Source of the DNA: Oscarella lobularis
Taxonomy: Eukaryota > Porifera > Homoscleromorpha > Homosclerophorida > Oscarellidae
NCBI RefSeq assembly: GCF_947507565.1
Contig: NC_089183.1
Coordinates: 1,860,001-1,924,000 of the forward strand
Length of the DNA: 64,000 nt
Reading direction: 5' to 3'
Of the stretch, positions 44,091 through 55,572 are shown piece after piece. The notes under the pieces were generated by a model. That model did no database searches and was not told the DNA's origin. It worked only from the letters and a program-made list of their open reading frames with translations. Each line of letters opens with the position of its first letter. Positions within the stretch are counted from its first letter, which is position 1. A program made the position numbers and the translations under genes.

Positions 44091-44807
44091 TACAATACAG
44101 CAATAAGGCTTACGGATTGTAGTTGCTTATTGCAAGAAATGTAAATGGTTTTTTTGAGAAAGAAGTTTCTTGGCAGTAGCGCCGTTGAGTACTTGTCCAG
44201 GAGCGAGATTCGGCTTAACAAGACGTTGTCCCACAGGCATAACAAAATTCAACCTGTCATTAAACACAAATATAAATGCGTCGCGACAGCATCAATATTA
44301 ACGAATTCGACATCTTCGCCTAGTGGGCGAAATTTTGCATCAAATCCTTTTCTGATTTCGTCTGTTAAAGTTTCTTCGTCCCAGGCAACGTCGATGCGAA
44401 ATAAGTTCAGAACGAATCTGCCTCCAAGCAATTTAGCACGGCGGGCGTGCATGAGACGGGACGAGTTCGCAATGCGCCGACGGGAGCAGGACGACGTCTC
44501 TCGTAAATACGTCAAGTGATGGGCGACCGGTTTTTTTCATCTCGCGCTTGCTCTCCCGCTTGCTCTTTCCTTTGCGATCTCGAACTGTCGAATTTCTTAT
44601 CCAAACAGCAGCCATTTCTGCGTCTACTGCCGTATACTTTTCCCTGTTTCGCGCTTCCCGTTCGGCGGTGGCCGGCCCAGCGTCGCTTGATCCTGCTGCC
44701 GACCTGGATGAGCCCGAAAGCATTTGCTTAAACGTTGGATGATTCACGATATGGTTGGCGATTGCTTCATGATCAAGATCGTCGCTGACGCTTCGCTGGC
44801 GCGACAT

Positions 44808-47370
44808 GCTAGGTGATCGTGAGGATCCTTTTTTCTTGATGCGAAGCAGCGTGAATCGTACGTATGCAATAGCTTAATTGGAACTCTACGATCATTGGAC
44901 ACTTTTAATATTCCCGGATAAAACAGCGCAGTGTGAGATGTCATTCACATTGCAACCGTTTTAGCTATCGTACGCGCTCTCAAATAATGGTGCATTCCAT
45001 ACCCGCCGTCGTCCATCAGAGGGTCAATTTCCAATTGCAAACGGCGCAGCAATTCGGCGGGAGTCATCTCGTATGGGTGGCACGCGAACTCGCTCGACGT
45101 CTTCTTCACTATCGCTCTCTTCATTGTCGCTGTCGCTTAAAAAGCTTCAACTTCGCATAGGAATTTTTCAAACACTGAGACGTACATCTGTCACAAATAG
45201 CAATTGATAATAATTCTTGCTGTAAATAACTAAAACATACCGTAAAACTAGAACATTACGAATCCAATGTATCCAGTTAAAAGGGAGTTGTCCATGCAGA
45301 GTGAAAAGTCACTGTACGTGCAATGACAGAAAGGCAACGTCGGCTATAGCAGACATGTATTTGCCGAAGGGTACGAATCGGCAGCTGTATCTCCTTCAGC
45401 AAACGACACCTCAATCTTTGACCTCAGGAGAGAAACTGGAGATAGAGGAGAGAGCAAGAAAAGTGCAGCAGCGCCTCCAATACTTTCATCACTTTCCCTA
45501 TCCAATTATAGTAGAAACGGAAGGATCTCGTATCCTAAAAATTAATTTCGTGCAAAGTTTATGCCACGACATTAAAATGTATTACTTTTTGTCTATTAAA
45601 TCGATCAATTTTGCTCCCCTAGTGGGACAATCCTCCAACAATTGTACCCAAATTACCCGTTTGACAACTGCCAAATAGAATCAATAAGGAGAACTTCAAT
45701 AGCAGCGTCAATAAAACAGCGTACCTTCCACCGCAACGTAAAGTTTGCGTAATTTTGAATCTTCGTCATTAAAAGAAATTGTTGCTGAGTTGTAATTTCG
45801 CATGCACAAGATCACGTTTTTATCTTATTGTTGTTGCTTATAAGAATCTAGGAATGTCTTCAATTTAGTAGCAAAATAACTCCGTCTAAAGTCTCATTCT
45901 TACCGCCATACTTCTGACTCTCATGCGCTTGAAGGAAAAACGTTACAAATGCAAAAAAAATTCGGCAGAGAATCATTCTCACAGCTACCGTGCTTATCTC
46001 TTTCTGACCTCAAGCAAGCAGGTGAATAATCGTTAAAAATTTATCAATTTGTTCTGCTTTTTCTTAATCTGCCTATTAGAAATAATAAAAAATAATCACC
46101 GGTAATATGCTTTTCTCAAACTTGTTTGCTTTGGTCTGCCTCGCTGACGTCGTCTTATGCTCTCAAAAACAGAAAAGTATAATCCAAATAAAATTGCATA
46201 CCCTTGCTAGAGTCATCTTCAAATGGAGCTTTAAAACAACTTATCGATATGTTTCGCAGTTAGAAAAATGCTTACAATCGTTCCCAGTAAAGCTAAACAA
46301 AAAAAATGAGAAATCCATCCCCGATTATATCGAACGTTAATGACATAGTTTGTTACCCAACTGCCTATGCCAAATTACCTTATGCAAGTGGCTTTGTCCT
46401 TTTTCCCCAGAAGTGCGAACCGTCAACGGAGAAGGGTCTCCTGTTCGCACGCTTTACTGCTTGATTTGCGCCTCGCTGCATGTCGTACGTGAGATGCATC
46501 CCTCGATCGACTTCTTTCAAAGCGGCAATTTCCTTGAATTGTCAAATACCTTTCACGTTGTCTGCGGACGATTGCACAGCAGAGAAACCGGAGTCGAAAA
46601 GTAGTGCGCGCCGTCCATCACCGTAAAGTGTAAAGTGCGTTTAATGTCACCTTTGCAAAATTTGCAAGACAAAGTTCCCCTATCCCTTGCATGTATTAAA
46701 AATCACGAGACGAGACGCGCAAAGTATTCTAATCCTTAGAGAATACATAAAAAATTACATTACGTGTTCGAAATATTGAAAACTCTTCTCACTGAGATAT
46801 GTGTAATATGATGCAAGCGCTCAGCCCCGCCTTCAAGTCACAGTATAAAACAGCCTCGCTAAAAAACAGTCGGACGCTCGCTCTCTTCTCTACAGGAAAC
46901 TAATCGTAGACTCCGGCACTGCCCTAACGAGCCGAAACCGGTCTGTCCCTTGAGTAATAACGATCCCAAAGCCTAAAATTGAAGCGAGTGTCCGATTTGT
47001 GTTGAGCGAGGGCATTGTGAGCATTTAACTCTACAGAACCGAAAAAGACGAAGAACAAAAAAATTATCACGGCAAAATGATCACGCCGCCGAACCACCGC
47101 CTTGTACGTTGACTCTAGAAATAGCGGTCGGACATCAAACAATTTCCGACCATATTTGTTGTTTGGCCGAACCATATGCATTTGGTTCGGTCATTTTGAC
47201 CGATTTTTTTGGCGCAATTCAGTTTTATTTAATGATGCGAATATCATTTTTCAACGCCTTGTCCTGCTATCGCTTTTTGCTTTCGCGCGAACGTTACCTG
47301 ATACATGACAGAACTTTTCGCCTGCGATCTTGCCCGTATACGAGCACCTTCGACTCTCGCTATGTCTAAC
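44808..47370. other. No recognised gene; upstream region of SRA gene
   Basis: The first few hundred bases should contain the promoter of the minus-strand SRA gene. An open frame at 45301-45678 (plus) includes LTSGEKLEIEERARKVQQRL, a plausible helical segment, but I find no family. Minus-strand 44945-45110 is also open (SSEFACHPYEMTPAELLRRL). Frames at 46107-46604 are unidentified. Confidence 0.4.
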
Positions 47371-47374
47371 GCCA

Positions 47375-48085
47375 AGAGAAAACGCTTAGAAGATCGCGAA
47401 GCCGGCGCCAAGGATAGTGTCACAAAGCGAACAACAAGCCACAGTACGTACCAGAAATGGAAACCCGAACTGGACACCTAATCCGGACGATATCGTGGCT
47501 TGACTGCGCTACGGATATGTCGCGGGGAACCAAAATCGACACGAAGCTCCATTGTAAGGCGTGCACGAACTTCAAACAGAAGATCGAGAGCGGTCGCAAC
47601 TACAGCGAGAAATGGGTAGTTGGAGCGGAATCTGTCCGTGTGCCAGCAATATCCGCGATCACTCTGCCAGTGAGCAGCACAAGCATGCCATGCTGCTTTT
47701 GAAGAAAGAGCAGGCTCAATCCAAGGGAGAGAGCAGTGCGGCGTACGCACCTGTTGCGCAAGCAATGGACACGCTTCCGGAAAGCGCGCTAAAAAAGCTA
47801 AGAATAAAATTCGACATTGCCCATTTTGCCGCCAGAGAGAAGTTGAATTTCTCCAAGTACCAGTTATTATGTGATCTTGCAGAACATCATGGAGTAGACC
47901 TTGGACGCGAGTACAGAAATGATAAAGCGGCAAAACAGTTTTGCTATTACATGGAAGAATCAGAAAGAAAAGATTTAGAAAAGCAAATGTCAAAAGCGCA
48001 TTTTTCAATTCTTATGGACGGATCGACGGATACAGGCAACATCGATGAGGAAATGTTTCTTGTACTTTATTGCGATGTTAATTAA
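47375..48085 (+). pseudogene. hAT transposase relic, N-terminal half (KIAA1586-like)
   Basis: The start near 47363-47375 (MSNAKRKRLEDREAG) is a basic tail. After a frame change a BED-like finger follows (KLHCKACTNFKQKI ... SEQHKHAM), split again by a shift near 47630. The core then reads SALKKLRIKFDIAHFAAREK, LCDLAEHHGVDLG and HFSILMDGSTDTGNIDEEMF, where ILMDGSTD matches the first catalytic Asp region of hAT transposases. It ends at 48085 with no continuation in the adjacent DNA. The C-terminal dimerisation block of a hAT of the same general type lies 5.4 kb downstream at 53480-53800. Confidence 0.78.
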
Positions 48086-48199
48086 TGCCGTGAAAATCAA
48101 TTATTAAAAATTGCTCCTTAATTTCTATGAAACTAAATAGAACCAATACTTAATTAAAGAAAACGAGGCAACAACTCTTTCCATTCATCATACTACGCA

Positions 48200-48628
48200 T
48201 ATGCAAAATCTGTGATGAAAATTTCACTACAAGGTCTTGATTGAATAAAATCTTTTGAAATTTCTAACAGCTAGCTCTTCAGATACAGATAATACATATT
48301 TTGGCGACGTCAAGGAAGAAGTACATTTTCTGTGTGACATTACGGCATGAAGAAGAGTAATTAAATCGTCTAGATGGCGTTCATGCAGAAACGAATCCAC
48401 ACATGCCAAGTAGTCGCTGTGACGCTGTTTGAGCTACTCGATCGTAGCAGGAGGCACTAGGCGACATTTCGCCCAGATCTTATGTACGATTACGCTTTGT
48501 GTCGCGTGAAAACATCTTTTCGACGATTCGACTTTCCAGCTCCATAGCCAATCACGTACGAAATTGTGTAACTGTGCCACGCGTAACTCAGAGCCAAACG
48601 AGCAGATAGTAACTGGCATCAATGGCAC
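48200..48628 (-). pseudogene. Unrecognised minus-strand coding relic
   Basis: Two open frames in the same reading frame (48628-48434 and 48409-48227) separated by one stop read as a continuous peptide, with FVRDWLWSWKVESSKRCFHA, IWAKCRLVPPATIE, SDYLACVDSFLHERHLDDLI and VMSHRKCTSSL. No family is recognised. Its upstream (right) end is cut by the foldback at 48630-49187, whose target duplication lies at 48620-48629. Confidence 0.4.
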
Positions 48629-48629
48629 C

Positions 48630-49187
48630 TAGCCTCTGAAACCCAGACTCTCCCCCGCGCGCGCTACTTGCGGAGAGGGTCTGGGCAACTTTGTACTACG
48701 CGTCGGTTCCTTTGTTGCGTAATTAGCCAATCATGACAGAGCCTCGCTGAGAGAGTGCACAATCAGCGACGAGCATTGTAATTGCATTATCAAATTAACG
48801 TACGCGTTACGAGCACAGCGTACGTACGTGCGCCTTACAGACAGTACGCGCTGCTTGTACCCCGCGAACGTACATATATACTCGTGCGTGTCTCGATATT
48901 CGATTCCCCTATGCGACGCCGTTTTCGTCAGAAAAGGCACGGACGCGTTGCCACATGCCTTCGGGCTTCCCCTGACGAGAAACGAAAACGACGTCGCATA
49001 CTCGCGGCATAGACGGATCGACTGTCGACATTTTCGACGCGCAGCACAGCAGAATAGCTAGCGATCGCAGTCACGGGTTTAGGCTCATTAATCCAATTAC
49101 AATCAAAGGAACCGACGCGTAGTACAAAGTTGCCCAGACCCTCTCCGCAAGTAGCGCGCGCGGGGAGGGTCTGGGTTTCAGAGGCTA
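48630..49187. mobile_element. MULE-like foldback MITE (558 bp)
   Basis: The ends are inverted, TAGCCTCTGAAACCC at 48630 and its complement ending at 49187. The arms match for about 110 bases and each has an inner hairpin around CCAGAC-CTC. The 10-base sequence CAATGGCACC is duplicated exactly at 48620-48629 and 49188-49197. A 9-10-base duplication and TAGCCT ends are shared with the foldback at 173-3376, so both probably belong to one MULE-mobilised family. There is no coding content. Confidence 0.88.
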
Positions 49188-49197
49188 CAATGGCACC

Positions 49198-49619
49198 ATA
49201 TCCCATTCATCCAATAATATCGCGTGTCGAACACGTCTCGCCCTGCGCAATCGTAGACGGCAGAAGCGGAGCGGCAGCGGCGGCGAAATTCGCTCTAGGA
49301 AAGCTCGCTCTAGCTTGCTAAATCTGGTGCGACTAGCTCTGGCTAAACGGCTGCGAGGTTGGAATGGATTGATTTCTCGATCGTCTCGCCAAGAAAACAT
49401 GACGTAACGCGTAGGGTCTTCTTTCGGTCAAATGCATCGAAACAAGTGATAAGAGTTCAATTTTGCGCAGAATAATCGATCAAAGTGGCTGTAAAAAAGC
49501 TTTGGACGCACGATGGGTCGGTTCAGACGAGAACGGCTCTGCATGGTGCATGCACAAAAAATGGCCTGACGTAATGATGTCGCCGACACACGTCGTTGCC
49601 TTCTTTTTATTCTAGGCTG
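49198..49619. other. No recognised gene
   Basis: No coding potential is supported on either strand. Confidence 0.45.
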
Positions 49620-51115
49620 TACGAAGGCGCCTTTTTGGAGGACGAAACTGTCGCCGAAAATAGAAAACGAAGCGCGCTGTCGTGAATGGGGGCCCCTTTG
49701 AGAATCGAACTGAAATCCATGGGTTCTGCTTGGGAGGAACGGCTCAAGTTCGCCACAATGTCAAACAGCTTTCTCGCAACCGTTAATGACCCACCTCTTT
49801 CCCAAGCTAATAAAATAAAAGATGCAGTTTGTAAACACGACGCTAACGTTCTTGGATGCTTTAAGTCAATCATTGGATGTCAGCTCGACCATCTTCAAGA
49901 GCGTCAAGCTCGCCTGAGAATCTCCCAAGGAGGCAGAGGTCTCACTTCTGCAGTGGCTATTAGTCCCTGTGCTTTCTTGGGTTCTTGGGCGGCTTCTTCA
50001 GCGTCTCTCCTACAACGGCTCACAAGTTTTGACAACAGGCTCGACTTTCCACTCAACGCCTCTTTGTTCAATCGTCGGATCTATAACGCTCTCGTCGATT
50101 TTAATAGTGTCATTGATGCCCAAGGAGGTAGCACTGACATTTTTTCCGTCGAGCAGCTTCCGGACGTATCACACAAGCTCCAAAAGCGCCTGTCGTCGCT
50201 TGTAGGCACGTTAGCTTTGTCGTCGCTCTTGGAGATCTCTAACAAATCTTCAAAAGCCAGGATCAGAAGTGCTCGGAGCTCTGAGGCAGGAGCATGGCTG
50301 GATTCGGTTCCGTCGTCGCAAGGTGTCCTTCACCAATATCGAATTCCAGACAGCGGTTGCTCTTCGCCTTGGCCTTCCGGTTCCTCTTCGAGAGATCCAG
50401 AAATGTAATTGTGGCTCCTTCTCTTACCCTACCGGTTACCACATCCTCACTTGTCCAAAAGATGGTGGGGGAATGCGTCGGCACGACGCGGTTCAATACG
50501 CCTATGCTAAGATCTGTTGGTTTCCAGTGCCAGCTCGAAAAGCTCCATGAGTTTCCCGAAAAGAGACGCCCAGATATTAGTGTCTATAATTACAAAGACG
50601 GCAAAAAGCTCCTTCTGGACATACGTGTCGTGAATCCACAAGTACCGGCTTTTTGTCACAATCGGCGGATTCTTCCGGTGCTGCGGCATTAAGGCGAGAT
50701 GAAGAAAAAACTATCAAATATTCGGAGTCAGCTACATATCTTGGCTATCTATTCCAACCAGTGTTTGCGTTTGGCAGGTGGAGCGCGAAGGCGATAGAGC
50801 TTTTCGCGACATTGGACGCCGCCCTTCGGTCGATTTCTTGAAGGACCGATCTGCGTTCGCCCATTACTGACGCAACCGAATCTCGTCTGTCCTGCAACGA
50901 CAAAATGTCAGAATCGTCATCAACAAGGTTAAGAAGATCTTGCCTGGTCAGACAGCCTCCCTTAGTCTTGCGGCGGTGGCTAGCACACGCTGCAATTCCA
51001 ATACCATTAACCCCTCCCTTGTATGTATTTATGTTTTAGTTGTTGTTGTTTTTCGTCCTTTGCTGTTGATCCCTGTCTCTCTGTTCTTCTCTTATACTGC
51101 TTTTCTCAATAAATA
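49620..51115 (+). pseudogene. Second R2-like retrotransposon relic (C-terminal half)
   Basis: The open frame to 50408 encodes the thumb region of an R2-like protein (LRISQGGRGLTSAVAISPCA, FLGSWAASSASLLQRL). In a shifted frame follows the Cys/His knuckle (CNCGSFSYPTGYHILTC); after another shift the endonuclease signature (KRRPDISVYN ... KLLLDIRVVNP); and after a third the terminal LQRQNVRIVINKVKKIL. It ends in CTCAATAAATAAAATAAG at about 51121, without a (TC)n tract. The protein is clearly different from copies A-C, so this is a second lineage. Zinc finger and reverse transcriptase are missing, consistent with 5' truncation. Confidence 0.8.
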
Positions 51116-51121
51116 AAATAA

Positions 51122-51840
51122 GAAAGAGCCTGTGACGCGTCGTGCATTGCCCGCAGTTTCATGTGTGCCACGCGTTGTTCAGCTGTTCTTGCAGGCAACT
51201 TTTCGATAAAAGGAATAACTATTAATATTTATAGAGTTCTACAAACCAAAAGTACGCTTATCAGAACAAAGTTTAGCCATTACGGATGACGTACATTTGC
51301 TCTTTTCCGATATCGGCATTTGTCGTTATCATCACTGAATTTTTGCATTTTGAGAACCGCGGAAGAAACTTGATCTTGTTGATTGAATGTAACCGTCGGT
51401 GAGCCCGTCCTCAATAGTATTCAGCTGCTTGGGTCTTCAAGCAAAAATCCTCTCATTGTATCGTTTGCGGTTGCCACCAATTTGCTGCTTGACAAAGAAA
51501 TAAAGACAGCGCTCTATTCGGAATAGAAAACGCATTACAGATGGCAGAAATACGAAATAGTAAACAATCAAAATCTCACAGATAATCCGAAGCAGCATAA
51601 AGCAATCATTGCCGAGGATTCTTCCCTGCGGCGGATTAACATGAAGACGGACAAAAGAAATATTTTTAAAACTTCAGTAATTGTTGGAGAATGCTCCCAC
51701 CGCAGGCATTCTAAATAATTTCTTTACGAATTCTCGCTTTATGAAATCCGAAGAAATAGCGTATATTGCGGGAACGTATTAGCAAAGCGCCGCGATAACA
51801 GGTTTAGAAATAAGCCAGAACTAGTTGCAGTACTCTCCGA
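51122..51840. other. No recognised gene
   Basis: No coding potential is supported. The right end (51840-52060) may still belong to the decayed 3' part of the piggyBac relic on the minus strand. Confidence 0.4.
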
Positions 51841-52860
51841 GTTTTATGATTGCCTGATAAAATGAATCGAAGGCTACTTCCTTTTGAATAGCGTCTAATA
51901 GAAAATGCTTGACAACGCTTCCGTCCTCTTCAAAGGCGACTGAACAGAACGCTCGGAACGGAACCTAGTTGACGAACTTGTGGCAAGATTCGATTTTTTC
52001 AACAAAAGCTTCCACATGCTTCTGCCATCCCAGGTCTTTTTTGCTTTTTTTGACCAGCGGTTACAGCCCCGGTTTTTGATCCCCTCTATCGACGCCTCTC
52101 ATATTAGAAATATTTAGCTCTAGCAAAGGCGGGCACTTGACGTCAAAGCCATTGCGGCCATCCCGTCGCGACGTTGTTGGTATCCTTCCATCCGGAAGTC
52201 TGAGTACACATGCCTTCGATTAAAGATACACACAACGACAATCACATCTCACTCATGCCATCAGGTGATAACAGTAATAGCCTCATCCTTCTTTCTCGGA
52301 ACTCCGTTGAACAGGATCATCAAAAAGTCTTTCCTGTGTGAACAAACTGTTCCGCAGCAATTTTTAACTTTGGTCCAAAGAAGCTCAAAGAGGGTTGGCG
52401 ACATGTAGTAGTTGTCATTGTACAGGTTGAGCCATTTCTTTCTCATGTCCTTCCATTAGATCCAATACAATCTGTTTTGAATTAAAGACTATATTCTCCG
52501 GTAAGTGCTGCTTTTTTTCCTTCTTGTACACATTCAATTAAAGCTTTTCTCAAAATAAAAATCTATTTTAAAATTTAAATTTTTTTGTTAAAATGTTTTT
52601 GTTGTACCTTCATTTCCCATTTGGTAGGCTTGTCTTTCATACTGTTTTTATTGTCTCCGCCTACGTCGTATTCCGCCTTGAAAGCTTTTTCCAAAAGATC
52701 GATAAGTGGGCGCATTTTCCGAAGCTTGTCGTAAGTCACAGATAAGCCTCGCATGTTTACCAATGAAACTCGTGGTTTTAGTGTGAAGAATTATCCGAAC
52801 TCTTGCTAAAGATTCTGTCGAAGTACACCCAACGAAGCTGTTGTCAAATAACGCGTCAAG
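51840..52860 (-). pseudogene. piggyBac transposase relic
   Basis: On the minus strand, pieces of a DDE_Tnp_1_7 transposase appear in order: YDKLRKMRPLIDLLEKAFKA and DKPTKWEMKV (about 52770-52600), LYNDNYYMSPTLFELLWTKV then CCGTVCSHRKDF (52420-52310), and CPPLLELNISNMRGVDRGDQ (about 52140-52070), which corresponds to the conserved NMGGVDxxDQ block. Further decayed sequence extends to about 51840. Frame changes and stops separate the blocks, and part of the central catalytic region is missing. This group inserts at TTAA, the same motif that bounds the 102-bp repeats at 40612 and 41430. Confidence 0.75.
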
Positions 52861-52899
52861 GACGGACGTTACTTCCAACACAAAGCATCATCGTCTTTA

Positions 52900-53420
52900 A
52901 CATCCTATCACATATATACACATATATGTACATATATTTATATACTGAAGCTGCTGGCCTTCGCCGAGAATGAATAATAAAAACGAGAGAACTTCAGTCA
53001 AACCTCGTAATATGGCGAATTTTTTATGGCTTTTAAAGTTGAAATTTAATCTTTTTCTGTTTAAAGTTTTCTCCAATTGCTGATTTCCCTTATTTCTGTA
53101 GTGGAAGAAACTGTAGGTGTTGCCACTCTTTGATAATCTAAACGGAAACAATTCGATTCTAAAAAGGACAAAAAACTCTTTCACCCCATTAAGAGCGAGT
53201 CTCAACAATTGAATAGAGGGAGAAGGATGTCCCTAGTGCGCACACATTTCAAAGAAGATGTCATCCTACCATATTCAACGTCTAAGAATTTGATATTCTA
53301 AAGCTGCAGCAACTGCCCCAGTTATCTACAAATCCCAGCCTTGTAGAATTAAAACAGTTCATGAATTACGGCGTGAGAAAACTACGGTGTTTTACAAGTC
53401 AGTTTTAAGGAATTCTGGTA
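52900..53420. other. No recognised gene
   Basis: A TATATACACATATATG microsatellite lies at 52908-52945. The minus-strand frame 53208-52897 has no identifiable domain. Confidence 0.4.
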
Positions 53421-53479
53421 AATTGTGTCTTGTGCGAGGAAGAATGGAGCAGTTTTTTCCAGTCCCTCAACGACCCTTT

Positions 53480-53800
53480 TAATGAAAGGAAATCTCACGA
53501 GGCAGTGATCGACAAACTCTGTACAAAACCCACATCTTCACGCATTTTCCCTACTATGTCAGCTATGGCAAATATATTCAGAGTTGTGCCTATCCATACG
53601 TCAGACGTCAAACGGACGTTGTGAAGACGAGAATTCGTAACAGGATTAAGAAAAAGACTCTCGATTCTTTGCTCAGGATCATCCTGGAAGGTCCAGACTT
53701 GAACGACTTTCCATTCGAAGAAGCTATCGAACTTTGGGCCAAAAAGAAAAGCGCCGCATTTCTTCGCGCCTTCCTTGAATATTGCACGTCAAGTTTTTTA
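53480..53800 (+). pseudogene. hAT transposase C-terminal dimerisation relic
   Basis: Two overlapping frames give FPTMSAMANIFRVVPIHTSD and then MKTRIRNRIKKKTLDSLLRI followed by ILEGPDLNDFPFEEAIELWA. This is the C-terminal dimerisation block of hAT transposases (compare 2830-2990). A frameshift at about 53622 joins them. It may be the other end of the hAT relic at 47375-48085, pushed apart by later insertions, or an independent fragment. Confidence 0.75.
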
Positions 53801-53813
53801 CGATATCGCACTG

Positions 53814-54913
53814 CTAATTTGGCGCACAGGGCAAGTGAAAGCGATCGATCGTCGTCGTCGTCTCCGTCTTGAAAAGTGAGATGACGTTTAGCGGCGGGAT
53901 AACTTTGCCCAGTTTAGGGACGTTCGGCCCTATTTGGAGATGCACTTGTACGATAGACGTCGGTGATGTGTTTGCTTTTGGTGTAGTCGGCATACTCCGT
54001 CGATTCGAACACGGCAAACTCGCTGATCGCTTTGATCGGGTCTGACATATTTTCATGAGAGCGGAAGAATTGGCGATCAGTTTGATGTTCTTCAGCGTGG
54101 GGCTTTCAACTGTGAGACTCGCCGATACTTGGTGCTGGCACGACTGGATGCGCAAAATCGCCCCACACGACGCGCAGCGAGCAAATGCGCCGTTCGGGTC
54201 GAGTGGGCTTGCTTTGCCGACTTTGCATCCAAGGCAAAGGTAGAAGAAAGAAAAATTGAATACTCCGATAACGTAAGCGCGATTGATTGTTAGCTTTTGG
54301 CCGGACAGCGAAAATTCATGAGAAACGACGTTTTCACGTGAATCAATTTTTCCCATGTAACTTCCAGTTTTGGGAGTGTAGAGGCTGTATTCTCCCGCTT
54401 CAAACTTCACCGCAAGTCGAAAGTCGTAACTGTTGCCGATGCGAGCATTTTCGGCGGGTTTGCCCCAGAGAGTCACCACGACTGCCGCCGTTTCATCAGC
54501 GATTCCACCTTTGCGTATAGCAACAGAATTGGTGAAAGCGAGCTCGAGATCGGACAGGTCCAAAACCTTGGCTCTGATGTCGACGATCTGGGACCGGACT
54601 TGCTGTTCAATTCGTTCAATTTGATTTGTCGAGGGGTTGCTGGGAGCGCATCGAGGTGAGTCGTCACGTCCTGCGTCTTTTGAGGAGATCTGAGAAGAGG
54701 CGACGACTTCTTGATGACGACCTCCATCGATTTTCCGATTTTGTTCTCCTGAATGGCGACATGGGAAAACGATACTGTGTCCGAGCGACGGGCAAAATCT
54801 TTAAAGATGTCGTACTTACTGGGAACGAAAGAAACAAATCGGATTCGTCCAGATTCGTCTTTTAGCCAACAATCTAAATGTTTCGAGGCACCGCTGACTT
54901 TTACGGGCGACAT
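53814..54913 (-). pseudogene. RPA-like single-stranded DNA-binding protein (OB folds, zinc ribbon)
   Basis: Minus-strand frame 54913-54473 encodes MSPVKVSGASKHLDCWLKDE, SGRIRFVSFVPSKYDIF and VSFSHVAIQ, an OB-fold-like segment. A one-base shift near 54625 leads to frame 54640-53814: IVDIRAKVLDLSDLE, VVVTLWGKPAENARIG, then a zinc ribbon CLGCKVGKASPLDPNGAFAR and CASCGAIL, and VSASLTVES. The order (OB fold, OB fold with WG(K/E) motif, Cys4 ribbon) is that of RPA1-like proteins, which bind single-stranded DNA. At about 360 residues it is shorter than RPA1. Such proteins accompany some Helitrons and other transposons, but no partner lies beside it. It could be a transposon accessory gene or a host paralogue. 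Confidence 0.66.
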
Positions 54914-55572
54914 GTCGATTTTGCATGGAGACTGGCACGGTACTCGAATTGAATGTACTTAATTACAACAACAAAAAGTAGTAGTTTTGTCTTTGTTGTG
55001 TTTACTCGATGCAGGACCGTAAATTTCAGAAATTTTCGAGATTTTTACGTTGTCGGTGTTCTTATTCACGCGATGAGCGTACGCTGCAGTTTGAGACATC
55101 CCGATTGAAACTGAAACAAAGAGAAGCACAAATAAGTACACGATCGAGGACGCGTTAGCGAACCTATATCCTTTTTTATCATGGCAGTTGCGAACGGACA
55201 CCTCCTATAAGCGCGTGACGATCGCAGCAATGCGATTGTCGTGGTTTACTGATGTAAACTCTCGATGCGGATGCATTGCGGAGGTGCTACGGATTCGATC
55301 TAAGCCGATCAAGGTCGTCCTACCTTTTGAAACGAAGCTGTACGCCGAAACGAACGGCAAAATTTAATGGGCCTAGGCAGTGTCGTAGCCAGTGCGTTAG
55401 GGTTAGCGTCTCGGGGCTGGCCGGTGGCTTAGCCTTCGGGCTACCTTCCTGCCTCAGCGTTGTGCGCTATGCCAGGCAGGGGGCGTAACGTGACGAGTTC
55501 GCCGTCACGTGACACGGTCACGCCCCGAACCGCAAACTCTTGCGTTATCACGGCAGAGCGAGCGACTAGTCA
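54914..55572. other. No recognised gene
   Basis: The minus-strand frame 55201-54959 begins with a hydrophobic segment (YLFVLLFVSVSIGMSQTAAY) that could be a signal peptide or membrane helix of a short exon, but nothing else supports it. No tRNA-like fold was found in the GC-rich part at 55370-55550. Confidence 0.35.

Larger units (their letters stand above)
38391..44807 (-). pseudogene. SRA (YDG) domain gene, UHRF-like, with N-terminal module shared with HECT gene
   Basis: SRA domains read methylated cytosine. Minus-strand exons: 44807-44303 (MSRQRSVSDDLDHEAIANHI, FTRDVVLL, RFVLNLFRID), 44253-44114 (LNFVMPVGQRLVKPNL), then, beyond the pogo element, 39602-39377, 39321-39257, 39185-39091, 39036-38932, 38885-38792, 38740-38638, 38597-38516 and 38465-38391. 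Spliced, the last seven give [71 protein letters not shown] and VVKYWPEKEKAGYLVW, the complete SRA fold including the FTYTG pocket. Introns are about 38-75 bases with GT/AG ends. Lesions: one-base slips near 44455, in the A7 run near 44140, near 38820 and at 38516, and TGA at 38403-38405 where relatives have Arg. No Tudor, PHD or RING found. A recent pseudogene, or a gene with sequence errors. Confidence 0.78.

Noticed and set aside
55370-55550. Possible tRNA or small RNA gene in the GC-rich stretch
   Set aside because: No cloverleaf, no A/B box pair and no GGTTCGAATCC-type arm could be assembled. The GGGTTCGAACTTT at about 19585 also lacks a matching acceptor stem.
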